Part shown: piece by piece, positions 1 through 4,926 of the stretch
Position numbering within the stretch: the stretch's first letter is position 1
How the letters are laid out: each line of letters opens with the position of its first letter
Source of the DNA: an uncultured Oscillospiraceae bacterium
GTDB taxonomy: Bacteria > Bacillota > Clostridia > Oscillospirales > Oscillospiraceae
Assembly (NCBI GenBank): GCA_934668605.1
Contig: CAKUNY010000083.1
Span: forward strand, 1-8,658
DNA length: 8,658 nucleotides
Direction: 5' to 3'
The notes under the pieces: generated by a model
Told to the model about the DNA's origin: nothing
Database searches by the model: none
The model's input: the letters and a program-made list of their open reading frames with translations, nothing else
Position numbers and translations under genes: made by a program

Positions 1-252
1 ATCAAGCTCCAGATCAGCCGCGGCAACATCAAGGCGGTTCAGGGCGACACCGGCCACGCACAGGCTCGCATGGTGACGGAGGTATATGCGCATACGAACA
101 ACGAAGAGCGGCTGCTTCTGGCGCAAAAGGTAGATGAAAATTTCTTTCAGACGCCGACGCCGGGGGCATTTGCGCCAACAGGAGAGATGCAAAAAGTCCT
201 CCAAATTCTCGCCGAAAAGCCGGAGCTGGTCAAGCTGCTTGCCGCCATGTAG
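1..252 (+). CDS. Tyrosine recombinase / integrase, C-terminal fragment
   Basis: This open frame enters from the left edge of the window and ends at TAG 250-252, so only the last 83 residues are visible. They match the C-terminal catalytic part of phage or conjugative-element tyrosine integrases. A GDTGHAQ motif (residues 15-21, corresponding to the LGH box, with His19) is followed ten residues later by VYAHT, where Tyr29 is the expected nucleophile that forms the 3'-phosphotyrosine link to DNA. The tail after the tyrosine, with NNEERLLLAQKVDENFF, resembles the C-terminal helix of Firmicutes integrases. The catalytic Arg-I and the HxxR box must lie outside the window. The gene points at the 3' end of a tRNA gene about 110 bases away, the usual position of an integrase at the end of an integrated element. 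The ATG at 70 is internal to the domain and is not the true start. Confidence 0.88.
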   Translation: MKLQISRGNIKAVQGDTGHAQARMVTEVYAHTNNEERLLLAQKVDENFFQTPTPGAFAPTGEMQKVLQILAEKPELVKLLAAM

Positions 253-268
253 CCGCTGTGCAGGCAAT

Positions 269-290
269 TTTGTTGGAAGATTTGTTGGAA
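269..290. repeat. Tandem 10-bp direct repeat, possible integrase arm site
   Basis: TTTGTTGGAA occurs at 269-278 and again at 281-290, a 12-bp period with two bases between copies. It sits in the non-coding stretch between the integrase stop and the tRNA 3' end. Short direct repeats beside an att core are typical of the arm-type sites bound by the N-terminal domain of tyrosine integrases. That role is inferred from position only; two copies of a 10-mer are modest evidence. Confidence 0.4.
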
Positions 291-323
291 AACGTCAAAA
301 ATAAGAGACTTACAAAAAATAGA

Positions 324-360
324 AAAAATCCTCGAAACCATTGCGGTTTCAAGGATTTTT
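324..360 (-). terminator. Intrinsic terminator downstream of tRNA-Thr, bidirectional in form
   Basis: Bases 324-339 pair with 345-360 to give a 16-bp stem around a 5-nt loop (340-344). Read on the minus strand it lies directly after the tRNA CCA end and runs into a T-rich tract. The single imperfect position (C333/A351 on the plus strand) becomes a G-U pair in minus-strand RNA, so the stem is complete only in that direction. In the plus direction it could also stop transcription arriving from the integrase gene. The stem starts one base outside the tRNA. Confidence 0.8.
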
Positions 361-361
361 C

Positions 362-437
362 TGGAGCTGCTGGGCAGATTCGAACTGCCGACCTCGTCAT
401 TACCAATGACGCGCTCTACCGACTGAGCTACAGTAGC
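362..437 (-). tRNA. tRNA-Thr (anticodon GGT)
   Basis: The minus strand folds into a full 76-nt cloverleaf with encoded CCA (364-362). The D-arm is GCTC/GAGC, the anticodon arm CGTCA-TTGGTAA-TGACG with GGT at positions 34-36 (reads ACC, threonine), and the T-arm GGCAG-TTCGAAT-CTGCC. The acceptor is GCTACTG against CAGCAGC, discriminator T. Six acceptor pairs are sound, but pair 4:69 is A-C (plus-strand bases 434 and 369). This can be tolerated in a tRNA but is unusual, and may reflect replacement of the 3' half by an integrating element. A consensus promoter lies upstream (462-489) and a terminator directly downstream. If the mismatch impairs folding, other threonine tRNAs elsewhere could cover the codon; that cannot be judged here. 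Confidence 0.96.
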
Positions 438-461
438 ATGGCCGTTTCAAACAGCTTCATC

Positions 462-489
462 ATTATAGCATAAAGAAGCGGTTTGTCAA
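462..489 (-). promoter_or_regulatory. Sigma-A promoter of tRNA-Thr
   Basis: On the minus strand there is a perfect TTGACA -35 box (489-484), a 16-bp spacer and a perfect TATAAT -10 box (467-462) preceded by TGC, an extended -10. Transcription would begin near 455, about 18 bases before the mature tRNA 5' end at 437. Both hexamers match consensus, as expected for a stable RNA gene. Confidence 0.9.
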
Positions 490-544
490 GAGGAAAATCG
501 AAAAATGTCCTGGAAAATTTCTGCGCGCGGCGGAAAAATTGTGC

Positions 545-573
545 TTGCTTTTCGCGCGCGCGTATGGTAAAAT
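545..573 (+). promoter_or_regulatory. Sigma-A promoter of rplS
   Basis: TTGCTT (545-550), a 17-bp spacer and TAAAAT (568-573) with an upstream TGG (extended -10) form a good housekeeping promoter. The start site would fall near 580, giving a leader of about 95 nt before the rplS start codon, enough for the structured element at 590-654. It is divergent from the tRNA promoter, with 55 bases between the two -35 boxes. Confidence 0.75.
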
Positions 574-589
574 ACCCAAGTCTGTGAAA

Positions 590-654
590 AGGACGGTCCT
601 CTGCCACGGCCGGCACTGCGGTGCAGCGGCATTCCCTTGCGGCATGAACGTCTT
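590..654 (+). promoter_or_regulatory. Putative ribosomal protein L19 leader
   Basis: The rplS 5' UTR folds into nested helices. An outer helix joins GGACG (591-595) and CGTCT (649-653) with one G-U pair. An inner helix joins TGCC (602-605) and GGCA (641-644). A terminal hairpin has GCCG-GCAC (609-616) pairing with GTGC (621-624) and, after an AG bulge, CGGC (627-630) around a TGCG loop. Firmicutes commonly carry an autoregulatory L19 leader at this place, and position, size and architecture fit. I assign it by context and hand folding, not by a covariance model. The expected role is repression of rplS translation when free L19 binds. The ribosome binding site (661-667) lies just beyond the outer helix, so folding could affect access to it. 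Confidence 0.6.
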
Positions 655-675
655 AATTTGAAGGAGGACAACACT

Positions 676-1017
676 ATGGATCTGATGAAGGCTCTGACCA
701 GCCAGTACATGAAGAAGGAACTGCCCGAAATGAACGTCGGCGATACGGTTCGTGTTCATGTCAAGATTAAGGAAGGTTCCCGCGAGAGAATTCAGGTTTT
801 CGAGGGCACCATCATTGCCAAGAAGCATGGCGGCATTGAGGAATCCATCACCGTGCGCCGTATCTCCTACGGTGTCGGCTGTGAGAAGGTTTTCCCGGTT
901 CACGCGCCCAACGTTGTGGACGTCGAGACTGTCCGTCATGGTAAGGTTCGCAGAGCGAAGCTGTACTATCTGCGTGACCGTCTGGGCAAGGCCGCCAAGG
1001 TCAAGGAAAAGGTCTGA
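676..1017 (+). CDS. rplS: 50S ribosomal protein L19
   Basis: This 113-residue protein is a clear bL19, close to the family's usual length of about 115. The N-terminal helix ([19 protein letters not shown]) leads into [19 protein letters not shown] at about residues 20-38, then FEGTIIAKK, the conserved [18 protein letters not shown] (about 55-72) and the basic C-terminal [20 protein letters not shown]19 sits at the 30S-50S interface of the ribosome. The start is ATG 676, chosen because AAGGAGG lies at 661-667 with an 8-nt spacer and the protein then begins where the family does; the in-frame TTG at 637 lies inside the leader. The gene has its own promoter, leader and terminator. The trmD/rimM/rpsP genes that often precede rplS in Firmicutes are absent here, since a tRNA and an integrated element occupy the upstream side. 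Confidence 0.98.
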   Translation: MDLMKALTSQYMKKELPEMNVGDTVRVHVKIKEGSRERIQVFEGTIIAKKHGGIEESITVRRISYGVGCEKVFPVHAPNVVDVETVRHGKVRRAKLYYLRDRLGKAAKVKEKV

Positions 1018-1026
1018 TAGGAAACG

Positions 1027-1061
1027 AAAAAAGAAGGGCTCGGGTGAGCCCTTCTTTTTTT
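1027..1061 (+). terminator. Intrinsic terminator of rplS (bidirectional)
   Basis: AGAAGGGCTC (1032-1041) pairs with GAGCCCTTCT (1046-1055) around a GGGT loop, followed by seven T (1055-1061). A run of six A at 1027-1032 makes the same hairpin a terminator for transcripts coming from the right. It begins 10 bases after the rplS stop. Confidence 0.93.
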
Positions 1062-1064
1062 AAT

Positions 1065-1325
1065 CTGTCGAAAAAACGTTGTTTTTTCGACAGAAGAGTG
1101 GCACCTCGACTGCGCGCTCGTCGAAGCAAACTCCATATCCTTCACTCCGCCGCAAGCGGCAGAGTTCATGCATTTCGTTGCTTCTCCTCTCCAAATCAGA
1201 ACCGTTGGTTCCGATTTGGTATAAGACGCAAAAAGCTCACACTTGCGAGGTGTAAGGTATGTTTCCGGTCGGCGGAGCCGCCGGATAACATGGATTTTGA
1301 TTTTATTTCGCCCTGCGGGGCGAAA
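1065..1325 (-). other. Palindrome-rich non-coding module, possible structured RNA or dispersed repeat
   Basis: This 260-base gap between rplS and lepB has no convincing gene but a dense series of inverted repeats. (1) 1065-1077/1081-1093, a perfect 13-bp stem with loop GTT. (2) 1106-1110/1120-1124. (3) GAAGCAA 1123-1129 with TTGCTTC 1178-1184, enclosing a GC-rich hairpin 1144-1153/1156-1165. (4) 1191-1203/1207-1219, 13 positions with loop GTT. (5) 1236-1242/1250-1256. (6) 1259-1273/1277-1291, a 14-bp stem with two bulged T. (7) TTTCGCCC-TGCG-GGGCGAAA 1306-1325, perfect. Internal mismatches C1148/A1161, A1198/C1212 and C1238/A1254 are all G-U pairs in minus-strand RNA, while only the loop-closing T1243/G1249 favours plus. 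A leftward transcript would end at the bidirectional terminator at 1027-1061. No clear minus-strand promoter was found. It could equally be a dispersed palindromic repeat. Long open frames on both strands here look like by-products of the structure. Confidence 0.5.
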
Positions 1326-1398
1326 CTCTGCGAGGCATTTTTGGAGACTTTTTTCTATTTGGATTTTCGGCGATAGCACTTTCTTTCTGGGCGAAACT
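1318..1398. repeat. 10-bp direct repeat GGGCGAAACT flanking the pre-lepB stretch
   Basis: GGGCGAAACT occurs at 1318-1327, as the right arm of the last hairpin of the palindrome array, and again at 1389-1398, just upstream of the lepB -10 box. The 61 bases between are T-rich and otherwise featureless. Either copy could pair with TTTCGCCC at 1306-1313. The repeat could mark the edge of the palindromic module or be chance. Confidence 0.35.
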
Positions 1399-1408
1399 TG
1401 TGTATAAT
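1380..1408 (+). promoter_or_regulatory. Promoter of the lepB operon
   Basis: A perfect TATAAT -10 box lies at 1403-1408. The best -35 candidate at a 17-bp spacing is TTTCTT (1380-1385), a poor match. Transcription would start near 1415, giving a leader of only about 24 nt before lepB. This is the only recognisable promoter for the seven-gene operon that follows. Confidence 0.65.
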
Positions 1409-1438
1409 ATCCGTGATTACGCATGTGAGGTGCAGAGT

Positions 1439-2146
1439 ATGGACTTTGAAGAAAATAAACAGGCGCAGGACGCGCCGTTGGAAGAAATAGAAGAAACGGC
1501 GGCGCAGGATGCGCAGGGCGCGCAGGCGCAGCAGGACGAGGCGGCGCGGCGGGAAAAGCAGTATGAGACGTTTACGATGCTGCATGACCTCGTGTACATT
1601 CTGGCTGGGATTACGCTGGTGTTCGTGTTCTTCTTCCGGCTGGTGGGCGTGGACGGAAGCTCGATGTATCCGACGCTTGTCGACCGTGACTATCTGGTCC
1701 TGGAGAGCAATTTCCTCTACCGGAACGTCAGCCGGGGCGACATCGTTGTCATTGACCCGCCGGAGGAGGCGGGCTTCAGCGGCCCCATCGTCAAGCGCGT
1801 CATTGCGACCGGCGGACAGACGGTGGACATTGACTTTGACGCGGGCGTTGTGTATGTGGATGGCGAGGCGCTCGAGGAGAGCTACGTCTTTGAGCCGACC
1901 TATCGGAGCTTTCAGGAGGTGGGCGACGGCCTCAGCTATCCCGTGACTGTCCCGGAGGGAAGCATCTTCGTGCTGGGGGATAACCGCAACCACTCGGCGG
2001 ACAGCCGCTACGCAAGGCTCGGCTGCGTGGAAGAATCGCGGATCTTAGGCCGCGTGCTGCTGCGGATCATTCCGGGCAGACAGACCAATGAAGAAGGAGA
2101 CGTCGTCGGCGGCCGGGAGCTCCGGCGCATCGGCGCGGTAGCATAA
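1439..2146 (+). CDS. lepB: Type I signal peptidase (SipX/LepB family)
   Basis: The 235-residue product is a Gram-positive type I signal peptidase, which cleaves signal peptides from exported preproteins at the outer face of the membrane. One transmembrane segment spans about residues 49-67 (LVYILAGITLVFVFFF). The catalytic serine lies in GSSMYPTL (Ser75), the general-base lysine in VKRVIA (Lys119), and box E is GDNRNHSADSR (180-190). The N-terminal 45 residues form an acidic Glu/Gln/Ala-rich cytosolic extension, encoded partly by GCGCAG repeats and longer than in minimal SipS-like enzymes. ATG 1439 was chosen because GAGGTG (1427-1432) precedes it at 6 nt; an in-frame TTG at 1400 overlaps the promoter and would not be transcribed. 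It is the first gene of the operon and its TAA directly abuts the next ATG. Confidence 0.95.
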   Translation: MDFEENKQAQDAPLEEIEETAAQDAQGAQAQQDEAARREKQYETFTMLHDLVYILAGITLVFVFFFRLVGVDGSSMYPTLVDRDYLVLESNFLYRNVSRGDIVVIDPPEEAGFSGPIVKRVIATGGQTVDIDFDAGVVYVDGEALEESYVFEPTYRSFQEVGDGLSYPVTVPEGSIFVLGDNRNHSADSRYARLGCVEESRILGRVLLRIIPGRQTNEEGDVVGGRELRRIGAVA

Positions 2147-3025
2147 ATGGAAGAACAGAAAAACAGCATGAATATCCAGTGGTACCCCGGCCACATGACC
2201 AAGACCCGCCGGATGATGGAGGAGGATCTGAAGCTGGTCGATGCGGTGTGCGAGATTTTAGACGCGCGCATCCCGATTTCCAGCCGGAACCCCGACATTG
2301 ACGCGATCTGCGGCAAAAAGCCCCGGATGGTGATTTTGAACCGCATCGATATGGCGGACGCGGACTTGGTCGGGCGTTGGAGCAATTACTTTAAAAGTAA
2401 GGGCATGGCCGTTATCCGCACGGACTGCAAATCGCGAAAGGGGATTGGCACCTTTGCCCCCGCCGTGCGGCAGCTGCTTTCGGAAAAGCTCCAGCGGTAT
2501 GCCGAGAAGGGACAGGTCGGGCGGCCTTTGAAGCTCATGGTCGTCGGCATTCCGAACGTCGGAAAATCGACGTTCATCAACCAGATCGCAGGCCGGAAGG
2601 GCGCAAAGGCGGAAAACCGCCCCGGCGTGACGCGCGGCAAGCAGTGGGTGAATGTGGATGGGGGACTGCTGCTTTTGGACACCCCCGGCATTCTCTGGCC
2701 GAAATTTGACGACCCTGAGGTCGGCATGCGCCTTGCCTATACAGGCGCGGTGAAGGACGATATTTTAGATACCGAGACGCTGGGCTGCCATCTGATGGAG
2801 CTTCTGGCGCGGGAATATCCGCAGGCGCTTACGGCGCGGTATAAGATCGAGATCCCGGCGGAAATTGACGGCTGGGAGCTTTTGCAGGCGGCGGGCAGAA
2901 AGCGCGGCTTTCTCGTCTCGGGCGGCGAGGTCGACACGGAGCGGATGGCGCGCGTGCTGCTGGAGGAATACCGCAGCTGCAAGCTCGGAACCTTTACGCT
3001 GGAACGGCCGGAGGAGCTGGCATGA
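2147..3025 (+). CDS. rbgA: Ribosome biogenesis GTPase RbgA (YlqF)
   Basis: This 292-residue protein (B. subtilis RbgA is 282) is a circularly permuted GTPase that drives late 50S subunit assembly in the cytoplasm. The motif order shows the permutation: G4 as NRID (65-68, Arg in place of the usual Lys), then G1 GIPNVGKS (134-141), G2 around Thr162 in RPGVTRGKQW, and G3 DTPG (178-181) followed by ILWPKFDD. The N-terminal WYPGHM carries the histidine (His16) that corresponds to the catalytic His of RbgA. The C-terminal ANTAR-like RNA-binding domain fits residues about 205-285. ATG 2147 follows the lepB stop with no gap and suits translational coupling. An internal ATG at 2168 would give MNIQWYPGHM, the length at which family members normally begin, and cannot be excluded. 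The last codons overlap rnhB. Confidence 0.95.
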   Translation: MEEQKNSMNIQWYPGHMTKTRRMMEEDLKLVDAVCEILDARIPISSRNPDIDAICGKKPRMVILNRIDMADADLVGRWSNYFKSKGMAVIRTDCKSRKGIGTFAPAVRQLLSEKLQRYAEKGQVGRPLKLMVVGIPNVGKSTFINQIAGRKGAKAENRPGVTRGKQWVNVDGGLLLLDTPGILWPKFDDPEVGMRLAYTGAVKDDILDTETLGCHLMELLAREYPQALTARYKIEIPAEIDGWELLQAAGRKRGFLVSGGEVDTERMARVLLEEYRSCKLGTFTLERPEELA

Positions 3026-3639
3026 GAGAAGAACCGAAGGATTTATGGATCTATGAGCGCGAGGCGTTCGCGGAAGGATACCAAACGGTCTGCGGCGTCG
3101 ACGAAGCGGGGCGCGGGCCTCTGGCGGGGCCTGTGTGCGCGGCGGCGGTGATTTTGCCGGCGGGGCTTGTGATCGACGGGCTCAACGACTCCAAGAAGCT
3201 GACCGACAAAAAGCGGCGCGAGCTCTATGACGTGATCACGCAAAACGCCGTGAGCTACGGCATCGCGATGGCCTCAGAGCGGGAAATTGACGAGATCAAC
3301 ATCTTGCAGGCAACGTTTCTTGCCATGCAGCGGGCGCTGGACAAGCTGACCGTCAAGCCCGATCTTGCGCTCATCGACGGCAACCGCGCGAAGGGTTTTG
3401 GCCTTCCGGTGCGGACAATTGTAAAGGGCGACAGCCTGTCCGCCTCCATTGCGGCGGCGTCTATCTTGGCGAAGGTCACGCGGGACAGGCTGATGGAAGA
3501 GCTGGATGAGACGTATCCGCAATACGGCTTTGCCGTCCACAAGGGCTACGGCACGAAGCGGCACTATGAAGCGCTGCGCGAATACGGCGCGTGCGAAATT
3601 CACCGGCAGACATTTTTAAAGAAGTTCTATGAAAAGTAA
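3022..3639 (+). CDS. rnhB: Ribonuclease HII
   Basis: The 205-residue product is RNase HII, which nicks RNA-DNA hybrids and starts removal of single ribonucleotides misincorporated into DNA. The N-terminal signature CGVDEAGRGPLAGPV carries the first two catalytic acids (Asp27, Glu28), Asp119 lies in LIDGN and Asp137 in VKGDSLSASIAAASILAKVTRD, completing the DEDD set with family-like spacing. LNDSKKLTDKKR (54-65) and the C-terminal HKGYGTKRHYEAL are also typical. It overlaps rbgA by four bases (ATGA) with a GGAGGAG ribosome binding site inside the rbgA 3' end, and overlaps yraN by 11 bases. The rbgA-rnhB-yraN order is conserved widely in Firmicutes. Confidence 0.97.
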   Translation: MREEPKDLWIYEREAFAEGYQTVCGVDEAGRGPLAGPVCAAAVILPAGLVIDGLNDSKKLTDKKRRELYDVITQNAVSYGIAMASEREIDEINILQATFLAMQRALDKLTVKPDLALIDGNRAKGFGLPVRTIVKGDSLSASIAAASILAKVTRDRLMEELDETYPQYGFAVHKGYGTKRHYEALREYGACEIHRQTFLKKFYEK

Positions 3640-3994
3640 AACGGCGCTCGGCGCGTGGGGCGAGGCGATCGCGGCGGAGGCGTTAAAAGCCCGGGGCTTT
3701 GCGATCGTCGAGCGGAACTACCGGTCGCGCTTCGGAGAGATCGACATCATCGCGCGAAATGAAGCATATCTGGTCTTCGCCGAGGTCAAGCTCCGCAAGA
3801 GCGCGTATTTTGGCGCGGCGCGTGAGTTTGTGGATCAGCGCAAGCAGGAAAAGCTCCGCGCGACGGCTTCCATGTGGCTGGAGGAACACGAAACCGGCCT
3901 TCAGCCGCGGTTTGATGTAATTGAAATTTACGCGCCGGACGGGATGCGGACGAAGAGCCCCCATGTCCGGCAGATTGAGGATGCGTTTATATGA
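3629..3994 (+). CDS. yraN: UPF0102 family protein YraN, nuclease-like fold
   Basis: The 121-residue protein belongs to the UPF0102/YraN family, which adopts a restriction-endonuclease-like (PD-(D/E)XK) fold; its cellular role is not established. Visible hallmarks are the N-terminal LGAWGEAIAAEALKARGF, then the putative metal-site residues in FGEIDIIARN (Glu37, Asp39) and FAEVKLR (Glu52, Lys54), and the late RFDVIEIY (94-101). Length matches the family (about 115-130). The gene starts inside the end of rnhB (11-nt overlap) with only a weak AAAGAAG ahead of it, so coupled translation is likely. Association with rnhB suggests a part in DNA upkeep, which is inference. Confidence 0.92.
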   Translation: MKSKTALGAWGEAIAAEALKARGFAIVERNYRSRFGEIDIIARNEAYLVFAEVKLRKSAYFGAAREFVDQRKQEKLRATASMWLEEHETGLQPRFDVIEIYAPDGMRTKSPHVRQIEDAFI

Positions 3995-4926
3995 AATATA
4001 CGGTAGTAGACGGCCACTGCGACACGCCGATGGAGCTTTGGCTGCGGCAGGAGAACCTGCGGAGCAATACCTGTCAGGTATCACTCGAACGGGCCAAAAA
4101 GCTTTCGGGTTACGTGCAGTTTTATGCATTCTGTACGGTGTGGCTCGAACAGGACGGGAGCTTTGAAGCGCACTACGCGGGCGCTTTGGAGCATTTTAAC
4201 CGCCAGCTGGACGAAAACAAAGACAGGATCGTCCGCTGCAAAAATGAAGCGGATGCGCGCGCGGCCATCGAGGCCGGAAAATGCGGCGCCTTCTTGTCGA
4301 TCGAGGGCGCGGAGGCCATCTCCTGCGACCCCGGAAAGCTGGAGCTTGCCTATGAACAGGGCGTGCGCATGATCGCCCCCGCGTGGAACGCGCAGAACGC
4401 GCTCACCGGCAGCTGCGTGACGGGCGGTGGTCTGACGACGCAGGGTAAAGAATTCGTGCGCCGGGCGCAGAAGCTCGGGATCATTCTCGACGTGAGCCAT
4501 ATCTCCGAAAAAGCGTTCTGGGATTTGTGCGATATTACGGAAAAGCCGTTCGTGGCGAGCCATTCCAATGCGCGCGCGGTCTGCAATCATGTCCGCAATC
4601 TCACCGACGAGCAGTTCAAGGCGTTGTGCGAGGCGGGCGGTACGGCGGGGCTGAATCTCTACGGCGCATTTTTACGCGATGAGGGCAGGCCGACACTGGA
4701 AGACGTCTGGCGTCATATCGAGCATTTTTTGGAGCTCGGGGGAGACGGACATATCGCGCTCGGCGGCGATCTGGACGGATGCAGCGTGCTGCCGGAGGGC
4801 TTTGCGGGCGTGGACAGCTATGCGGCGCTTGCGCAGTGGCTGGAAGATAAGAAGCTGCCAAGCAGTACAATAGAAAATATATTCAGTGAGTCTTTATTAA
4901 AGGTTGTGAAACAATGCAGTATGTAA
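3991..4926 (+). CDS. Dipeptidase, peptidase family M19 (renal dipeptidase-like)
   Basis: The 311-residue protein is an M19 metallodipeptidase, a TIM-barrel zinc enzyme that cleaves dipeptides, in some members D-residue-containing ones. All six metal-site positions known from renal dipeptidase can be seen: His9 and Asp11 in VDGHCDTP, Glu105 in FLSIEGAE, His170 in LDVSHISEKAFW, His191 in ASHSNARAVCNH, and Asp250 in ALGGDLDG. No signal peptide or membrane segment is present, so it should act in the cytoplasm, unlike the GPI-anchored mammalian enzyme. The start overlaps the yraN stop (ATGA) and the end overlaps thrC by 13 bases. Next to thrC it may feed amino acids released from peptides; the substrate cannot be read from the sequence. 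Confidence 0.93.
   Translation: MKYTVVDGHCDTPMELWLRQENLRSNTCQVSLERAKKLSGYVQFYAFCTVWLEQDGSFEAHYAGALEHFNRQLDENKDRIVRCKNEADARAAIEAGKCGAFLSIEGAEAISCDPGKLELAYEQGVRMIAPAWNAQNALTGSCVTGGGLTTQGKEFVRRAQKLGIILDVSHISEKAFWDLCDITEKPFVASHSNARAVCNHVRNLTDEQFKALCEAGGTAGLNLYGAFLRDEGRPTLEDVWRHIEHFLELGGDGHIALGGDLDGCSVLPEGFAGVDSYAALAQWLEDKKLPSSTIENIFSESLLKVVKQCSM

Larger units (their letters stand above)
1..372. mobile_element. Right end of a putative integrated element at tRNA-Thr
   Basis: Three things seen together suggest that the left part of the window belongs to an integrated phage, ICE or genomic island: a tyrosine integrase C-terminus, a short tandem repeat (269-290) of the kind integrases bind, and the 3' end of a tRNA gene immediately beyond. 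Integrases of this family commonly recombine within the T-arm or acceptor part of tRNA genes and restore the tRNA 3' end with element-borne sequence. The boundary given here (start of the acceptor 3' strand) is a guess; the real core could reach further into the tRNA. The other att copy and the rest of the element lie outside the window. Confidence 0.5.

Noticed and set aside
258..473. Plus-strand open frame of 71 codons
   Set aside because: It runs antisense through the terminator and the whole tRNA-Thr gene and cannot be a real gene.
1044..1376. Plus-strand open frame of 110 codons in the rplS-lepB gap
   Set aside because: It starts inside the rplS terminator, lacks a ribosome binding site and covers the hairpin array; no recognisable family.
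966..1424. Minus-strand open frame of 152 codons across rplS end and the intergenic array
   Set aside because: It reads through the rplS terminator and the inverted repeats, has no credible ribosome binding site, and its protein is low in normal domain character. It is better explained as a by-product of palindromic non-coding sequence.
1400..1438. TTG start 13 codons upstream for lepB
   Set aside because: It overlaps the -10 box and would lie before the transcription start; ATG 1439 has a good ribosome binding site.
4861..4913. T-box or threonine attenuator before thrC
   Set aside because: The whole upstream sequence is coding for the dipeptidase and there is no leader peptide, specifier stem or terminator.
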